A DNA stretch of 64,000 nt from an uncultured Phascolarctobacterium sp. GTDB lineage: Bacteria > Bacillota > Negativicutes > Acidaminococcales > Acidaminococcaceae. How positions within the stretch are numbered: the stretch's first letter is position 1; every line of letters begins with the position of its first letter. Both the position numbers and the translations under genes were made by a program. The stretch is from assembly GCA_900545535.1 (NCBI GenBank), contig UQZN01000002.1:62001-126000 (forward strand), in the 5' to 3' direction. A model generated the notes under the pieces. That model was not told where the DNA came from and did not search any database. It saw nothing but the letters and a program-made list of their open reading frames with translations. Of the stretch, positions 25,244 through 33,952 are shown piece after piece.

Positions 25244-26029
25244 ATGACAACAACGGCCAACAAGCCGGCAGCAATAGCTGCCGCTTATTTCAGTCCTACC
25301 GGCGGCACCCAAAAAGCAGCCCTGATGCTTGCAGAGGCACTGGCTGGCACCGCCCCGCTTACGGAAATAGATTTATCCGTACCTGATCTCAAAGGACAGA
25401 CCTTCGCCAAAGCTGACGTTATCGTCGTTGCCGTACCAGTTTTCGGCGGCAGGGTACCGGCTTTTGCCCTGAAACAGTTGGCAGCGCTGCAGGGTCAAGG
25501 CTCCAGAGCGGTCGCCCTGGTCGCCTATGGCAACCGCGCCTATGAAGACGCCTTGCTGGAATTGAGTGACTGCCTGACCAGTCAGGGCTTTCAGGTCATC
25601 GCCGCCGCTGCGGTGCTGGCCGAACATTCGATGCTGCGCAGTGTCGCAGCCGGACGTCCGAATGCTGACGATCAGAAGCAGCTGGCTGCTTTTGCCGCCC
25701 AGATCACTTCTAAACTGCAGACGGAGACAGTGCCGCTGACGACGATACCAGGCAACCGCCCCTATAAAGACTGGCAGCCCATGCCTGTCGTACCGCAGGT
25801 CAGCGAGTCCTGTACCAGCTGCGGTCTGTGCGCCGCCACCTGTCCCACTCAGGCTATTCCCGGCAGTCAGCCGCAAACAACGGACGCGCAAAAATGTATC
25901 CTGTGCTTACGCTGCACCGTGGTCTGCCCGCAGCAGGCCCGTTCACTGCCGCCGCAGGCACAGACCATGATCGCCCAGAAGCTGGCGCTGATCAAGGATC
26001 TTTATAAAAGCAACGAATTTTTCTGCTGA
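25244..26029 (+). CDS. Flavodoxin-ferredoxin fusion protein (EFR1-like)
   Basis: This 261-residue cytoplasmic protein has an N-terminal flavodoxin-like domain with the phosphate loop AYFSPTGGTQKAA and a C-terminal double 4Fe-4S ferredoxin domain (CTSCGLCAATCP and CILCLRCTVVCP, about residues 190-235). These proteins are thought to pass electrons between ferredoxin-type and flavin carriers in anaerobes. GAAGGAGAT precedes the ATG. It lies after tex with its own terminator. A related protein occurs at 47.1-47.9 kb. Confidence 0.88.
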   Translation: MTTTANKPAAIAAAYFSPTGGTQKAALMLAEALAGTAPLTEIDLSVPDLKGQTFAKADVIVVAVPVFGGRVPAFALKQLAALQGQGSRAVALVAYGNRAYEDALLELSDCLTSQGFQVIAAAAVLAEHSMLRSVAAGRPNADDQKQLAAFAAQITSKLQTETVPLTTIPGNRPYKDWQPMPVVPQVSESCTSCGLCAATCPTQAIPGSQPQTTDAQKCILCLRCTVVCPQQARSLPPQAQTMIAQKLALIKDLYKSNEFFC

Positions 26030-26036
26030 AAACAAA

Positions 26037-26078
26037 AGCTCCCGCTCTTGCTATAAACAAGAACGGGAGCTTTTTATT
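26037..26078 (+). terminator. Terminator after the flavodoxin-ferredoxin gene
   Basis: The stem AGCTCCCG-C-TCTTG pairs with CAAGA-A-CGGGAGCT (26037-26071) around a 7-base loop and is followed by TTTTATTTT. It may also act on the converging lysO genes. Confidence 0.82.
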
Positions 26079-26093
26079 TTACGTTTTTATATT

Positions 26094-26699
26094 TCACTGT
26101 CCCGGCATCAGCAGCGAAAGCAGTACCGGTACCAGCAGCGTCAGCAGCAGGCCGTTGATGAAGGCAAACAGGCCGACGTGGATATTGGTATATTTGATCA
26201 CCACCGGCAGGCCCGAATCCATAGTTGCGGCTCCCGAAGGCGCCAGCGCCAGAAACTTGTTGAGCTTGACCAGCAGCGGTATGAACAGAAAAGCCAGCAC
26301 CTCCCGCAGCATATTGGCCAAAAAGGCGATCGTCCCGACCTCAACGCTGTACAGCGTGCTGATCACTACGGAAGAAAGGCTGTACCAGCCCAAAGCGCTG
26401 CCTACCAGTAAAGCATCCTGCAATGTCATCCCGGTGACAAAGGAAGAAAGCGCAGCGCCGCCCAGACTGCCCAGTGTGACAGCCGTGGGAATGACTACCG
26501 CCAGCAAAATACTCTGCGGATTACAGATTTTTTTGATGATATGCCGGTTGCCGCCGATCTCGATCCCGGCGACAAAAACCATGAAATATAGTGCCGACAT
26601 CAGGATCTCATCCAGCAGCTCCTTATGCTCCAGACCCAAAAAACAATACCCGCCGGCGATACCTAAAGCGATAAAGGCGAAAATAGCGTAGACCATCAT
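26094..26699 (-). CDS. lysO: LysO-like lysine exporter, C-terminal half
   Basis: This 201-residue membrane protein is equivalent to the C-terminal two thirds of LysO/YbjE (DUF340). It contains FMVFVAGIEIGGN and GMTLQDALLVGSALGWYSLSS-type helices of the family. It starts with ATG overlapping the stop codon of the upstream half by four bases (ATGA), so translation is coupled. Together the halves total about 299 residues, the size of the single-chain exporter as I recall it. LysO exports lysine and toxic analogues. No lysine riboswitch is visible. Confidence 0.85.
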   Translation of the reverse strand: MMVYAIFAFIALGIAGGYCFLGLEHKELLDEILMSALYFMVFVAGIEIGGNRHIIKKICNPQSILLAVVIPTAVTLGSLGGAALSSFVTGMTLQDALLVGSALGWYSLSSVVISTLYSVEVGTIAFLANMLREVLAFLFIPLLVKLNKFLALAPSGAATMDSGLPVVIKYTNIHVGLFAFINGLLLTLLVPVLLSLLMPGQ

Positions 26700-26992
26700 T
26701 CATCGCTCCCTTCCGCCCGGGCCGCCGTTTTGGCAAACAGTTTCAGCACCAGCCACAACGCCAGCACGCTGCCGCCAATGATAAAAAGCGCCATGACCAG
26801 CGATTTGCCGCCCAGCTGATCCAATTTGCCAAAAAGCTCCGCGTCGCAGCCGATCTTGGCCCCCAGACACAGCAGCATAATGAACAGGCTGACCGTCGAT
26901 AAACGGCTGAGCCATTTTTTGACATTGTAATCCAACAGGTCACTGCAACCTACGGCGATCCCCAAAACGATCGCGATCATGATCTCCTGCAT
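26696..26992 (-). CDS. lysO: LysO-like lysine exporter, N-terminal half
   Basis: This 98-residue protein with three hydrophobic segments corresponds to the N-terminal domain of LysO (GIAVGCSDLLDY, FIMLLCLGAKIGC). GAGGGG lies 5 bases before the ATG at 26992. It is translated just before the C-terminal half, with an ATGA overlap. A deliberate two-subunit exporter is more likely than a recent frameshift, because the overlap is a tidy start-stop junction. Confidence 0.83.
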   Translation of the reverse strand: MQEIMIAIVLGIAVGCSDLLDYNVKKWLSRLSTVSLFIMLLCLGAKIGCDAELFGKLDQLGGKSLVMALFIIGGSVLALWLVLKLFAKTAARAEGSDE

Positions 26993-27007
26993 TGCTTCCC
27001 CTCATTC

Positions 27008-27042
27008 CTGCAATATAAAACAAGCCCCGCCGCACGGCAGGG
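27008..27042 (-). terminator. Terminator after fakA
   Basis: A 9-bp GC-rich stem (minus strand GCCCTGCCG/CGGCGGGGC, one G-T pair) is followed by TTGTTTTATATT on the minus strand. It separates the degV-fakA unit from the lysO genes. Confidence 0.7.
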
Positions 27043-27060
27043 CCTGCAGATTATTGGTTT

Positions 27061-28671
27061 TTATTCTAACGACAGCAGCAGCGGATACAGCGGCTGACCA
27101 CCGTCAAAAACAGCTACTTCCCAGGCGCCGTCCAGAGCTTCCAGCTCTGCGGCGATTTTCTCAGCTTCTGCCTGCGTCAAATCGCTGCCATAATAAAGGC
27201 TGATCAGTTCCCAGTCGCTGCCGGCCAGTTTGACCGTTGCCGCCGTGACTTCCGCCAGCGTTGCGCCGGCATAGACGATCTTGTCTTCCAGCAGGCCGAT
27301 GTACTGGCCTTTTTTGACAGTGATCCCGTTGACGACGCTGTCGCGCACGGCAATACTGACAGCCGCGCTGTGAGCCTCCCTGGCCTCGCTGCGCATCACG
27401 GCGCTATTTTCCTGCAGCGTTTTAGCCGCGTCAAAATGCAGCAAAGCCGCCAGTCCCTGCGCCAGATTGGTCGTCGGCACATAATCCACCTGCGCCGCAC
27501 CCAGCAGTTTTTTGACCTGCTCGGCCGCCAAAATGATATTTTTATTGTTCGGCAAAATAATGTACTGTTCGGCCGAACCATTTTCAATAACTTTGATAAA
27601 CGCCTCTACCGGAGGGTTCATGCTCTGTCCGCCGCTGATGATCTCGGCCGCGCCCAACTGATGCATGATCGTGGCGATACCGCTGCCCGCCGCCACCGAC
27701 AGCACGGCCAGCCCCTGCTTTTCAGTCTGCGGGCCTACTACGCGGTGCTGGTGCTGCTCAGCCATATTATCGATCTTGATATCGTGCAGCGAACCCCAGC
27801 TCAGCCCCTGCTGCAGCACCAGACCTGGCGCCTTACTGTGGATATGCACTTTGACGATATCGCCGACCACGGCCACGATCAGCGAATTGCCCAGAGGCTG
27901 TAAGGCCTCACGCACAACGTCTTCCTTAACGGCGGCGTCTTTGACGATAAATTCCGTGCAGTAAGGATTTTCCAGATCGACTTCCATTTCGATCTCATTG
28001 GCAAAAGAAGGTTTGGCCGGAGGCAGCTGCAATTCGCCGGCGTCCTCGCCGCGGAACCCTGCCAGACAGCCTTCCAGGAAAACTATCAGTCCCTGGCCGC
28101 CGGCGTCCACTACGCCGGCCGCTTTCAGTGCCGGCAGCAGTTCAGGCGTACGTGCCAGTTCTTTTTTACCGCTCTCCAGCGCTTCGCATAAAACAGCTTC
28201 AAAGTCTTCACCATGACGCACCGCATGATAAGCGCCCTTGGCGATAGCGCGAGCCACGGTCAGGATCGTGCCTTCCACAGGCTTCGATACGGCCCGGTAG
28301 GCATAGAGGATACCAAACTGAAAGGCTTTGCCCACTTCATTGCTGGTAGCGCGTTTCTTGCCAGCCAGGCCTTTGCCCAGGCCCCGCAGCAGCTGCGACA
28401 GGATCACGCCGGAATTACCACGGGCGCCCATGATCGCGCTGCGGGCCGCCACCGTCCCGACTTCGGAAGCCGTAGCGTTCTGCAGCTGGCTGATCTCCCT
28501 CGCCACTGCGGCCATCGTGTGCATCATATTAGTACCGGTATCACCGTCCGGTACCGGAAAAACATTCAAATCATTGATATATTGATAATTTTTTTCAAAA
28601 CTTCTGTAAGCGCCCAGCAGCATATTTTTTATTTGTTCGCCGCTGATGATCGCCTCTTGTTTACTTGTCAT
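27061..28671 (-). CDS. fakA: FakA-like fatty acid kinase (DAK2 domain)
   Basis: This 536-residue protein has a DAK2-type kinase domain at the N-terminus (NVFPVPDGDTGTNM at about residues 37-50; GARGNSGVILSQLLRG), a central domain and a C-terminal degenerate kinase-like region. FakA phosphorylates fatty acids bound to DegV-type FakB proteins, giving acyl-phosphate for phospholipid synthesis. The adjacent degV gene fits this role. I took the ATG at 28671; a longer in-frame start at 28719 would overlap degV. It lies 19 bases after degV. Confidence 0.9.
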   Translation of the reverse strand: MTSKQEAIISGEQIKNMLLGAYRSFEKNYQYINDLNVFPVPDGDTGTNMMHTMAAVAREISQLQNATASEVGTVAARSAIMGARGNSGVILSQLLRGLGKGLAGKKRATSNEVGKAFQFGILYAYRAVSKPVEGTILTVARAIAKGAYHAVRHGEDFEAVLCEALESGKKELARTPELLPALKAAGVVDAGGQGLIVFLEGCLAGFRGEDAGELQLPPAKPSFANEIEMEVDLENPYCTEFIVKDAAVKEDVVREALQPLGNSLIVAVVGDIVKVHIHSKAPGLVLQQGLSWGSLHDIKIDNMAEQHQHRVVGPQTEKQGLAVLSVAAGSGIATIMHQLGAAEIISGGQSMNPPVEAFIKVIENGSAEQYIILPNNKNIILAAEQVKKLLGAAQVDYVPTTNLAQGLAALLHFDAAKTLQENSAVMRSEAREAHSAAVSIAVRDSVVNGITVKKGQYIGLLEDKIVYAGATLAEVTAATVKLAGSDWELISLYYGSDLTQAEAEKIAAELEALDGAWEVAVFDGGQPLYPLLLSLE

Positions 28672-28690
28672 AACGAGTCTGCACCTTTCT

Positions 28691-29548
28691 TCAGCGCTGC
28701 CGCCGCACAAAAAGGCCAATAACGCCGGGTCCTAAATGTGCTGCCAGAACCGTTCCGATGCCCGTTACCAATACAGGCACTTCGGGGAACAGTTCCGACA
28801 TTGCTTGGCACAAAGTTTCAGCGTCTTCCCGAGCCTCGGCATTCGCCACATAAACAGCTTCTATCGGGGCATTGGCAGCGGCAAGCTCGACCATGCGCTG
28901 CAATACTTTTTTACGGGTACGGCATTTATCGACAACAGTCAGCTCGCCGGCTTTGTCGATACGGACGATAGGACGAATGCCCAGGATATTACCCACTAAG
29001 GCTCCTACCGCGCCGATGCGGCCGCCCTTCTGCAGATATTCCAGCGTATTGACGGAAAAATAACTTTCCGTGCGGGCGATCAGTCCCTGCAGGTATTCCT
29101 CCAGCTCGTCCATCCCCGCGCCGGTCTCCGCATAAGCCAGCACTTCCATAGCCATGCCGCTGATCGGGCAGGCCGCCGTCAGGCTGTCGAACACGCGAAT
29201 ATCAGCGCCGGGTATCTCGCTCATGACCTGCCGGGCCGCTAAGCGGGCCGTCTGCACGGTACCGCTCAAAACTCCGTCTACCATGATCGCGATAACCTTT
29301 TTGCCGTAGCCGGCCAATTCCGTAAATAAATCAAGAAATCTGCCAATGGCAGGCTGCGAAGTTTTAGGCAGCTGCCCGCTGGCTTCTACCAGGGCAAACA
29401 TTTCCTGTAAGTTTTTTTCTCCGTCCACCCATTCGGTATCACCGTGCCTTACAAGCAGGGGGACTACATGACAGCGGGGATCATCCCGCAAGGGTGTTTC
29501 TTCTGCAACAGCAATACTGTCCAAGACGATATGGATATCGTTTCTCAC
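28691..29548 (-). CDS. DegV-family fatty acid-binding protein (FakB-like)
   Basis: This 285-residue DegV protein has the N-terminal IHIVLDSIAV, the fatty acid contact region VMVDGVLSGTVQTARLAA (near residue 90-105) and YLQKGGRIGAVGALVGN in the C-terminal half. DegV proteins bind a single fatty acid and present it to FakA. I chose the GTG at 29548 because GGGAGG lies 7 bases upstream; the in-frame TTG at 29569 overlaps that ribosome site. It is first in a two-gene operon with fakA. Confidence 0.9.
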   Translation of the reverse strand: MRNDIHIVLDSIAVAEETPLRDDPRCHVVPLLVRHGDTEWVDGEKNLQEMFALVEASGQLPKTSQPAIGRFLDLFTELAGYGKKVIAIMVDGVLSGTVQTARLAARQVMSEIPGADIRVFDSLTAACPISGMAMEVLAYAETGAGMDELEEYLQGLIARTESYFSVNTLEYLQKGGRIGAVGALVGNILGIRPIVRIDKAGELTVVDKCRTRKKVLQRMVELAAANAPIEAVYVANAEAREDAETLCQAMSELFPEVPVLVTGIGTVLAAHLGPGVIGLFVRRQR

Positions 29549-29718
29549 TGCGCATCCTCCCTTGATCAAATTAACGTATCTGCTCTTATTTCAGTCAGAC
29601 GCCTTTACAATATGTATATATTTTAGCATATTTCCGTTTCTATTTCCACTTATGGCATAATTAGCTGGCTTTTGTAGCCGTTTTTGTAAAAAAAGAAAGT
29701 GTAAACTGGAAAAAAGGC

Positions 29719-29744
29719 AAAAAAAAAGCCCTTACGAGAAGGGC
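29719..29744 (-). terminator. Terminator after the LCP gene
   Basis: A short stem GCCCTT/AAGGGC (29728-29733 with 29739-29744) runs on the minus strand into nine T residues. It lies about 120 bases beyond the LCP stop codon, and the stretch between shows no gene. Confidence 0.72.
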
Positions 29745-29864
29745 CAAATGAGGGGCTGTTTTGATACTCTTAGTATAGCATTTTTGTATACAATATGCAA
29801 TAGCTCTTTTCTGCCTTTTTCAGAAAATTTGTGCAAAGACAATTTACCTGCATTGGACAAAGGT

Positions 29865-31313
29865 TTATTGGTAATCTTTACCGATAAAAATCACCGCGTC
29901 ATAAGCCGCATCATCTGCACGCAGGATCCGCAGCGTATAAGGGAAAGGCACTGTCGACAGCTTACTGACCACACGGCCGTTACTGGTGGTAGAGACCACT
30001 GTCGTCTGAGCACGTTCGGGGTCGCTGCCGCCGTCGATAACCTCAAAGCCCATAGCCGCCAGCCTTGCTGCCGCATCACTGCCGGCGCCTTTGCCGCTGC
30101 AATCAACGACTTTGACAGAAACAGCAGTGCGGCTGCTTTCTTTGGCCGGTGGTTTTACTGCCTTCGGCGCAGCAGTCATTTTATCTTCTGTTTTGGTCTC
30201 CACTGGTCCCAGCTCGTCCGCCTTGCTCTTTTTAGACTTGGCTTTCTTTTCGGCAGCGGCTTTTTCTTTATTTTTCTCTTTAGCTTCTGCTTTGATTTTC
30301 TTTTCTGTCTGTTCCTCTTCTTTCAGCTTCTCTTCCACGGCCTGCTGCTTTTCTTTTTCCTGGGCAGCGATCAGGTTACGTTTATATTCGGCTTCCATTT
30401 TTTCGGCGCCCTGACGATAACGCTCCGTCATCTGCGCGCCCTGCATATCTACCATCTGCTCGCGCAGATCGGTAATATCCGGTATCCAGTAGCTGATCTC
30501 GTCGATATATTCCGGCGTTCCAGGGACCGTCGCCATCTGCAGGCCGCCCTGCTCTTTCATCATGCCGTGCAGCGCGCCGCCCATCGCCAGCATATCTGAA
30601 ACCGGCAAGTCGGTTTTGACCATTTTCATGATCTCCGAAACCAGCCCCGGCATCTTCGCCAAAATCTGTGCCGAAGCGATCTTTTCATATACCGCCAGCA
30701 TAAACTTCTGCTGCCGTTTGATGCGGCCGATATCGCCTTCCTCGTCACGGTAACGCACATACTGGATCGCTTTTTTGCCGTCCAGATGCTGCGGACCTGC
30801 CGAAAGATCGATCAGGAAATCGTCCCAGTCGTCATAATAATACATATCCTTTTCCACATCAATATCTATGCCGCCGATCGCGTCTATCAGGCCTTCAAAG
30901 CCGCTGAAATCGACCATCACATAGTTATTGACCTGAATCCCCAAAAGCTCTTCCGTCGTCTGCTGCGTCAGCTTGTGCCCGCCAAAGGCATAGGCATGGT
31001 TGATCTTATCCCAGCCATGTCCGGGAATGCGCACCCTGGTATCGCGCGGTATGGACAGCAGGGAAACGTTTTTACTTTTAGGATCGAACATCACCACAAA
31101 CAAAGTATCGCTGCGGCCGGGATCATCGTCCTTTTCCCTGCCGTCCACGCCTAAGACTACAATATTGCGTTTAGACCCCAGACGCTCGTTGCGCGGCAGG
31201 TCATCCATAGTTTTAGCCAGCGTCCCGAACATCGGATCGCCGTTCATATAAGCATATGCCAGATAACTGGCGGCAGCGATCGCCGCTACGACCAGCAAAA
31301 TTATTTTCTTCAA
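29865..31313 (-). CDS. LytR-CpsA-Psr (LCP) family protein with LytR C-terminal domain
   Basis: This 482-residue protein has an N-terminal signal anchor (about 3-22) and an LCP catalytic domain (about 45-260) with the conserved Asp/Arg residues in GRSDTLFVVMFDP, LLSIPRDTRV and INHAYAFGG. A long Lys/Glu/Ala-rich coiled segment follows (about 305-360), then a C-terminal LytR_C domain (about 395-480). LCP enzymes transfer glycopolymers from lipid carriers to peptidoglycan. In a diderm Firmicute the acceptor or polymer is not obvious. It is 26 bases downstream of the NUDIX gene, so they are probably co-transcribed. Confidence 0.93.
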   Translation of the reverse strand: MKKIILLVVAAIAAASYLAYAYMNGDPMFGTLAKTMDDLPRNERLGSKRNIVVLGVDGREKDDDPGRSDTLFVVMFDPKSKNVSLLSIPRDTRVRIPGHGWDKINHAYAFGGHKLTQQTTEELLGIQVNNYVMVDFSGFEGLIDAIGGIDIDVEKDMYYYDDWDDFLIDLSAGPQHLDGKKAIQYVRYRDEEGDIGRIKRQQKFMLAVYEKIASAQILAKMPGLVSEIMKMVKTDLPVSDMLAMGGALHGMMKEQGGLQMATVPGTPEYIDEISYWIPDITDLREQMVDMQGAQMTERYRQGAEKMEAEYKRNLIAAQEKEKQQAVEEKLKEEEQTEKKIKAEAKEKNKEKAAAEKKAKSKKSKADELGPVETKTEDKMTAAPKAVKPPAKESSRTAVSVKVVDCSGKGAGSDAAARLAAMGFEVIDGGSDPERAQTTVVSTTSNGRVVSKLSTVPFPYTLRILRADDAAYDAVIFIGKDYQ

Positions 31314-31339
31314 TCCGCTTCTTCCTTTCCCTCGTGCAA

Positions 31340-31993
31340 TTACAAAATATTAGCCTGCAGTTCCTTCTGAAATCTTTTGAGGAAGCCATGCAGAATCCGG
31401 GCTGTAAGCCCCCAGATAACATGCCCCTGATACTCGTAAAAATAAATATTATAGCCCTTGCGTTTATGCCACTCGCGCGGATGCCGCGGCAGCAGATCGA
31501 AGGGAAAATCCTCCGTAGCACGGTTGGCCAGCTCCATATGGGCCACCCGCGGCTCGAAACTCAATAAAAAATCCAGCGGCACTGTAAAGATCTCGGCTAC
31601 CTCGTCGCTGTTACAGGCTAATTTTACATCACGCTCCAGTTTACCTACAAAGGGATGGATGATCGGGCCCATATGCGTCACTAAATAATCCAGCTCGCCG
31701 CACAATTCTATTTTATCTTCCGTGATCCCCAGCTCCTCGCAGGTTTCGCGCACAGCAGTTTTCGCAAAGCTGTCGTCGCCGCATTCATAGCGGCCCCCGG
31801 GGAAACACACATCGCCGGGCTGCCAGCCCAGACCTGCCGCCCGTACTTCAAAAAGCACTGCCGGGCCGTTCTCCGTATCTATCAACGGTACTAAAACAGC
31901 GGCGTCCCATAAACGGTCGGCTTTATCGATCCGAGCAGGACGTCGCTCAAGTCGCTTGGTGATCTGTTTCGTAAGTTCAGCCATTTTTTCCAT
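31340..31993 (-). CDS. NUDIX hydrolase, CoA-pyrophosphatase-like
   Basis: This 217-residue protein has a Nudix box of the type seen in NudL-like CoA pyrophosphatases: FPGGRYECGDDSF followed by AVRETCEELGI. REtcEE supplies the metal-binding glutamates. The spacing between the glycine pair and RE is one residue longer than the strict consensus, which is normal for the NudL group. It would hydrolyse CoA derivatives or other nucleoside diphosphates. The start is uncertain between ATG 31993 and the ATG three codons later. It is followed by the LCP gene. Confidence 0.88.
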   Translation of the reverse strand: MEKMAELTKQITKRLERRPARIDKADRLWDAAVLVPLIDTENGPAVLFEVRAAGLGWQPGDVCFPGGRYECGDDSFAKTAVRETCEELGITEDKIELCGELDYLVTHMGPIIHPFVGKLERDVKLACNSDEVAEIFTVPLDFLLSFEPRVAHMELANRATEDFPFDLLPRHPREWHKRKGYNIYFYEYQGHVIWGLTARILHGFLKRFQKELQANIL

Positions 31994-32077
31994 ACAACAA
32001 CCCCATTTCTACCTATATCCCTTCTGCGTGCGCGGCTTTTTTCCTGCCTTCTGTTGTGAATTATTCTTGAAATATGA

Positions 32078-32097
32078 CTGGCAAACGCATGCCAGCC
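32078..32097 (-). terminator. Possible weak terminator after the MerR gene
   Basis: A 6-bp stem CTGGCA/TGCCAG lies just after the MerR stop codon. The following minus-strand bases CATATTTC are only weakly T-rich, so this call is tentative. Confidence 0.35.
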
Positions 32098-32101
32098 AAT
32101 A

Positions 32102-32530
32102 TCACAATGTACCGTCCAGAATTTTTTCTGCCAGCAGCTGACGCTCAGTTTCACAGATCTCGACCTGCCCTGTTTCAAGCGCTTTTTTGTAAAAATCACA
32201 TTTATAATTGATTGTCGCCAGGATCTTCTGCATTTGCGCTATCTGTTCTTCCACGATAGCTTTGCGCTCTAAAAATAATTCATAACGCTGCGGTACGGTC
32301 GGCATACCTTCAATACACCATTCAATGTATTGCTTGATTTCTTTCAAAGGCATCCCTGTAGATTTCAGGCACTCGATCGTATTGAGAAAAATCAGGTCTC
32401 TGTGAGTAAAAATGCGCTGACCATTAGGTTTACGCTGCACAAAGGGCAGCAGGCCTTCATTATCATAATAACGCAAAGTATGAATAGAAACGTTCATGAT
32501 TTTAGATAATTCGCCGATAGTATAGTTCAT
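32102..32530 (-). CDS. MerR-family regulator, AdhR/NmlR-like
   Basis: This 142-residue protein has an N-terminal winged helix (YTIGELSKIMNVSIHTLRYY, residues 3-22), the wing, and an antiparallel coiled-coil helix (about 75-118). Cys54 (NTIECLKS) is at the position where NmlR and AdhR carry the cysteine needed to sense formaldehyde, methylglyoxal or other carbonyls. It lacks the C-terminal metal-binding cysteines of MerR/ZntR types. It is divergent from the exported cupin operon, and the operator between them has the MerR spacing. It may also control the similar 19-bp-spacer promoters at 14.6-19.0 kb, although those dyads differ in sequence. Confidence 0.9.
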   Translation of the reverse strand: MNYTIGELSKIMNVSIHTLRYYDNEGLLPFVQRKPNGQRIFTHRDLIFLNTIECLKSTGMPLKEIKQYIEWCIEGMPTVPQRYELFLERKAIVEEQIAQMQKILATINYKCDFYKKALETGQVEICETERQLLAEKILDGTL

Positions 32531-32612
32531 AATTTTCCTCCTTTATTGTCTGCAATAGTTAAAATAAGTCAACCGCTATTTTTTATTTACAAACAGTTCA
32601 CAACTATTATCC

Positions 32613-32643
32613 TTGACCTCGAGCTAGCTCGAGGTTATATGCT
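32613..32643 (+). promoter_or_regulatory. MerR-type promoter/operator of the second cupin-CMD cassette
   Basis: -35 TTGACC (32613-32618) is 19 bases from -10 TATGCT (32638-32643). The perfect 18-bp palindrome CCTCGAGCTAGCTCGAGG (32617-32634) fills the spacer. It resembles SoxR-type operators more than the GTTAAC-centred dyads of the first cassette. Confidence 0.85.
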
Positions 32644-32713
32644 GATTATAGCAAAAGAACTTTTAAAAGTAAATTGCTTTATAAACTACTGCAAATAAAA
32701 AAGAGGTGAAGTA

Positions 32714-33187
32714 ATGCTACATAAAAAAATCACAGCAGCAGTGTCTGCCCTACTGTTGATCTGCGGGATCGCTGCTGCAGAAGCAGCCGCTGTACAAACC
32801 GTAACCAAAGCAGGTGTCGGTGCGGCAATACCAGCCAACCCCAAAAACTTTACAGGAACAGCCTGGGTAACTACTCTGTTTCCTGCGCATAGCCCTTCTA
32901 AGACTTATGCGGCAGCAGTAACTTTTACACCCGGCGCAAGGACCAACTGGCATATCCACGCCGCAGGCCAGTCTTTGATTGTCACAGAAGGCTTTGGCTA
33001 TACACAGGAATGGGGCAAGGAAATAATTTCCCTGTCTCCGGGCGATATAGTATGGTGTCCGCCCGGCATCAAACACTGGCATGGCGCAGCGCCCAATACC
33101 CTGATGACCCATATAGCCGTATCTGAAGTTACTGCAAAAGGCGTGACCTGGCTGGAACCGGTAACTGATACCCAATATTCTTACTAA
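32714..33187 (+). CDS. Exported cupin-domain protein (second cassette)
   Basis: This 157-residue protein has a signal peptide (LHKKITAAVSALLLICG, cleavage probably after AEAA). The cupin motif is TNWHIHAAGQSLIV, and the second half is GIKHWHGAAPN. The C-terminal ending WLEPVTDTQY parallels that of the cupin at 16 kb, so the two are paralogues, here without a clear lipobox. GAGGTGAAGTA precedes the ATG. It is the first gene of a four-gene run with a CMD lipoprotein, a hydrolase and an SDR. Confidence 0.88.
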   Translation: MLHKKITAAVSALLLICGIAAAEAAAVQTVTKAGVGAAIPANPKNFTGTAWVTTLFPAHSPSKTYAAAVTFTPGARTNWHIHAAGQSLIVTEGFGYTQEWGKEIISLSPGDIVWCPPGIKHWHGAAPNTLMTHIAVSEVTAKGVTWLEPVTDTQYSY

Positions 33188-33203
33188 CAAGGGAGGCAGA
33201 GAA

Positions 33204-33914
33204 ATGTTCAGGAAAAGTTTATTATTATTGACTTTGGCTATATTTATAACAGGCTGCAGCGGCCGTACTGAGGCAGCCCCGGCTCAGGAGCTCACTGCCA
33301 GACAGACCAGCATCGTTGTAACAGCGGCCCTGACAGCCCAGGGTGATCTGCCAAATTTGAAAGCAGCACTTAATGAAGCGCTGGATAACGGTATGACTGT
33401 CAATGAAACCAAAGAGGTTTTAGTGCAAATGTACGCCTATTGTGGGTTTCCCCGCAGTCTGAACGGCATCAATACTTTACTTGCTGTTTTAGATGACCGT
33501 AGAGCCAGCGGCATCGTCGATACCATTGGCCGCGACGCAACGCCGGTCGATCCCGGACGCGACCGTTATGCTATTGGTGAAAAAACTCAAACAGAGCTGG
33601 TCGGGCGCCCCGTAGTTGGCAGGACTTACGATTTTGCACCGGTTATCGGAGTTTTTTTGAAGGAACATTTATTCGGCGATATTTTTGAACGTGATCTTTT
33701 GAATCATCAGGAGCGAGAGCTGGCAACAGTAGGAGCTTTGGCTGGTATCGGCAATGTCAATGCACAGCTTGCCTCCCATATGCGCGTCAGTATGAATACC
33801 GGCCTAACCGAAAAACAATTACAGGCCGTTGTGAACACGCTTGAGACAAAGGTCAGCAGTGCCGCAGGCAGCAATGCACAGCAGGTTTTAAACGGTCTAC
33901 TGACGTCAAAATAA
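33204..33914 (+). CDS. Lipoprotein with two carboxymuconolactone-decarboxylase-like domains
   Basis: This 236-residue lipoprotein has the lipobox ITGC. Domain 1 (about 35-95) holds LTARQTSIVVTAALTAQG and QMYAYCGFPRSLNGIN. Domain 2 (about 135-230) has LNHQERELATVGALAGIG and a degenerate version of the second motif (NTLETKVSSAAG), where the usual GFP segment is missing. It is shorter than the exported double-CMD protein at 17.4 kb. GGGAGG precedes the ATG, and it is 16 bases after the cupin gene. The degenerate second domain suggests only one active site per chain. Confidence 0.85.
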   Translation: MFRKSLLLLTLAIFITGCSGRTEAAPAQELTARQTSIVVTAALTAQGDLPNLKAALNEALDNGMTVNETKEVLVQMYAYCGFPRSLNGINTLLAVLDDRRASGIVDTIGRDATPVDPGRDRYAIGEKTQTELVGRPVVGRTYDFAPVIGVFLKEHLFGDIFERDLLNHQERELATVGALAGIGNVNAQLASHMRVSMNTGLTEKQLQAVVNTLETKVSSAAGSNAQQVLNGLLTSK

Positions 33915-33952
33915 AATTTTTGACAGAATACCATACAAAGGAGGATTTTATT

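Noticed and set aside
26993..27060. A lysine riboswitch ahead of the split lysO
   Set aside because: The gap to fakA is under 70 bases and is filled by a terminator hairpin; there is no room for a lysine aptamer.
29748..30599. A 283-codon plus-strand open frame over the LCP gene
   Set aside because: It is antisense to the Lys/Glu-rich part of a clear LCP protein; its Phe/Leu-rich translation is the mirror of that composition, and no ribosome site is present.
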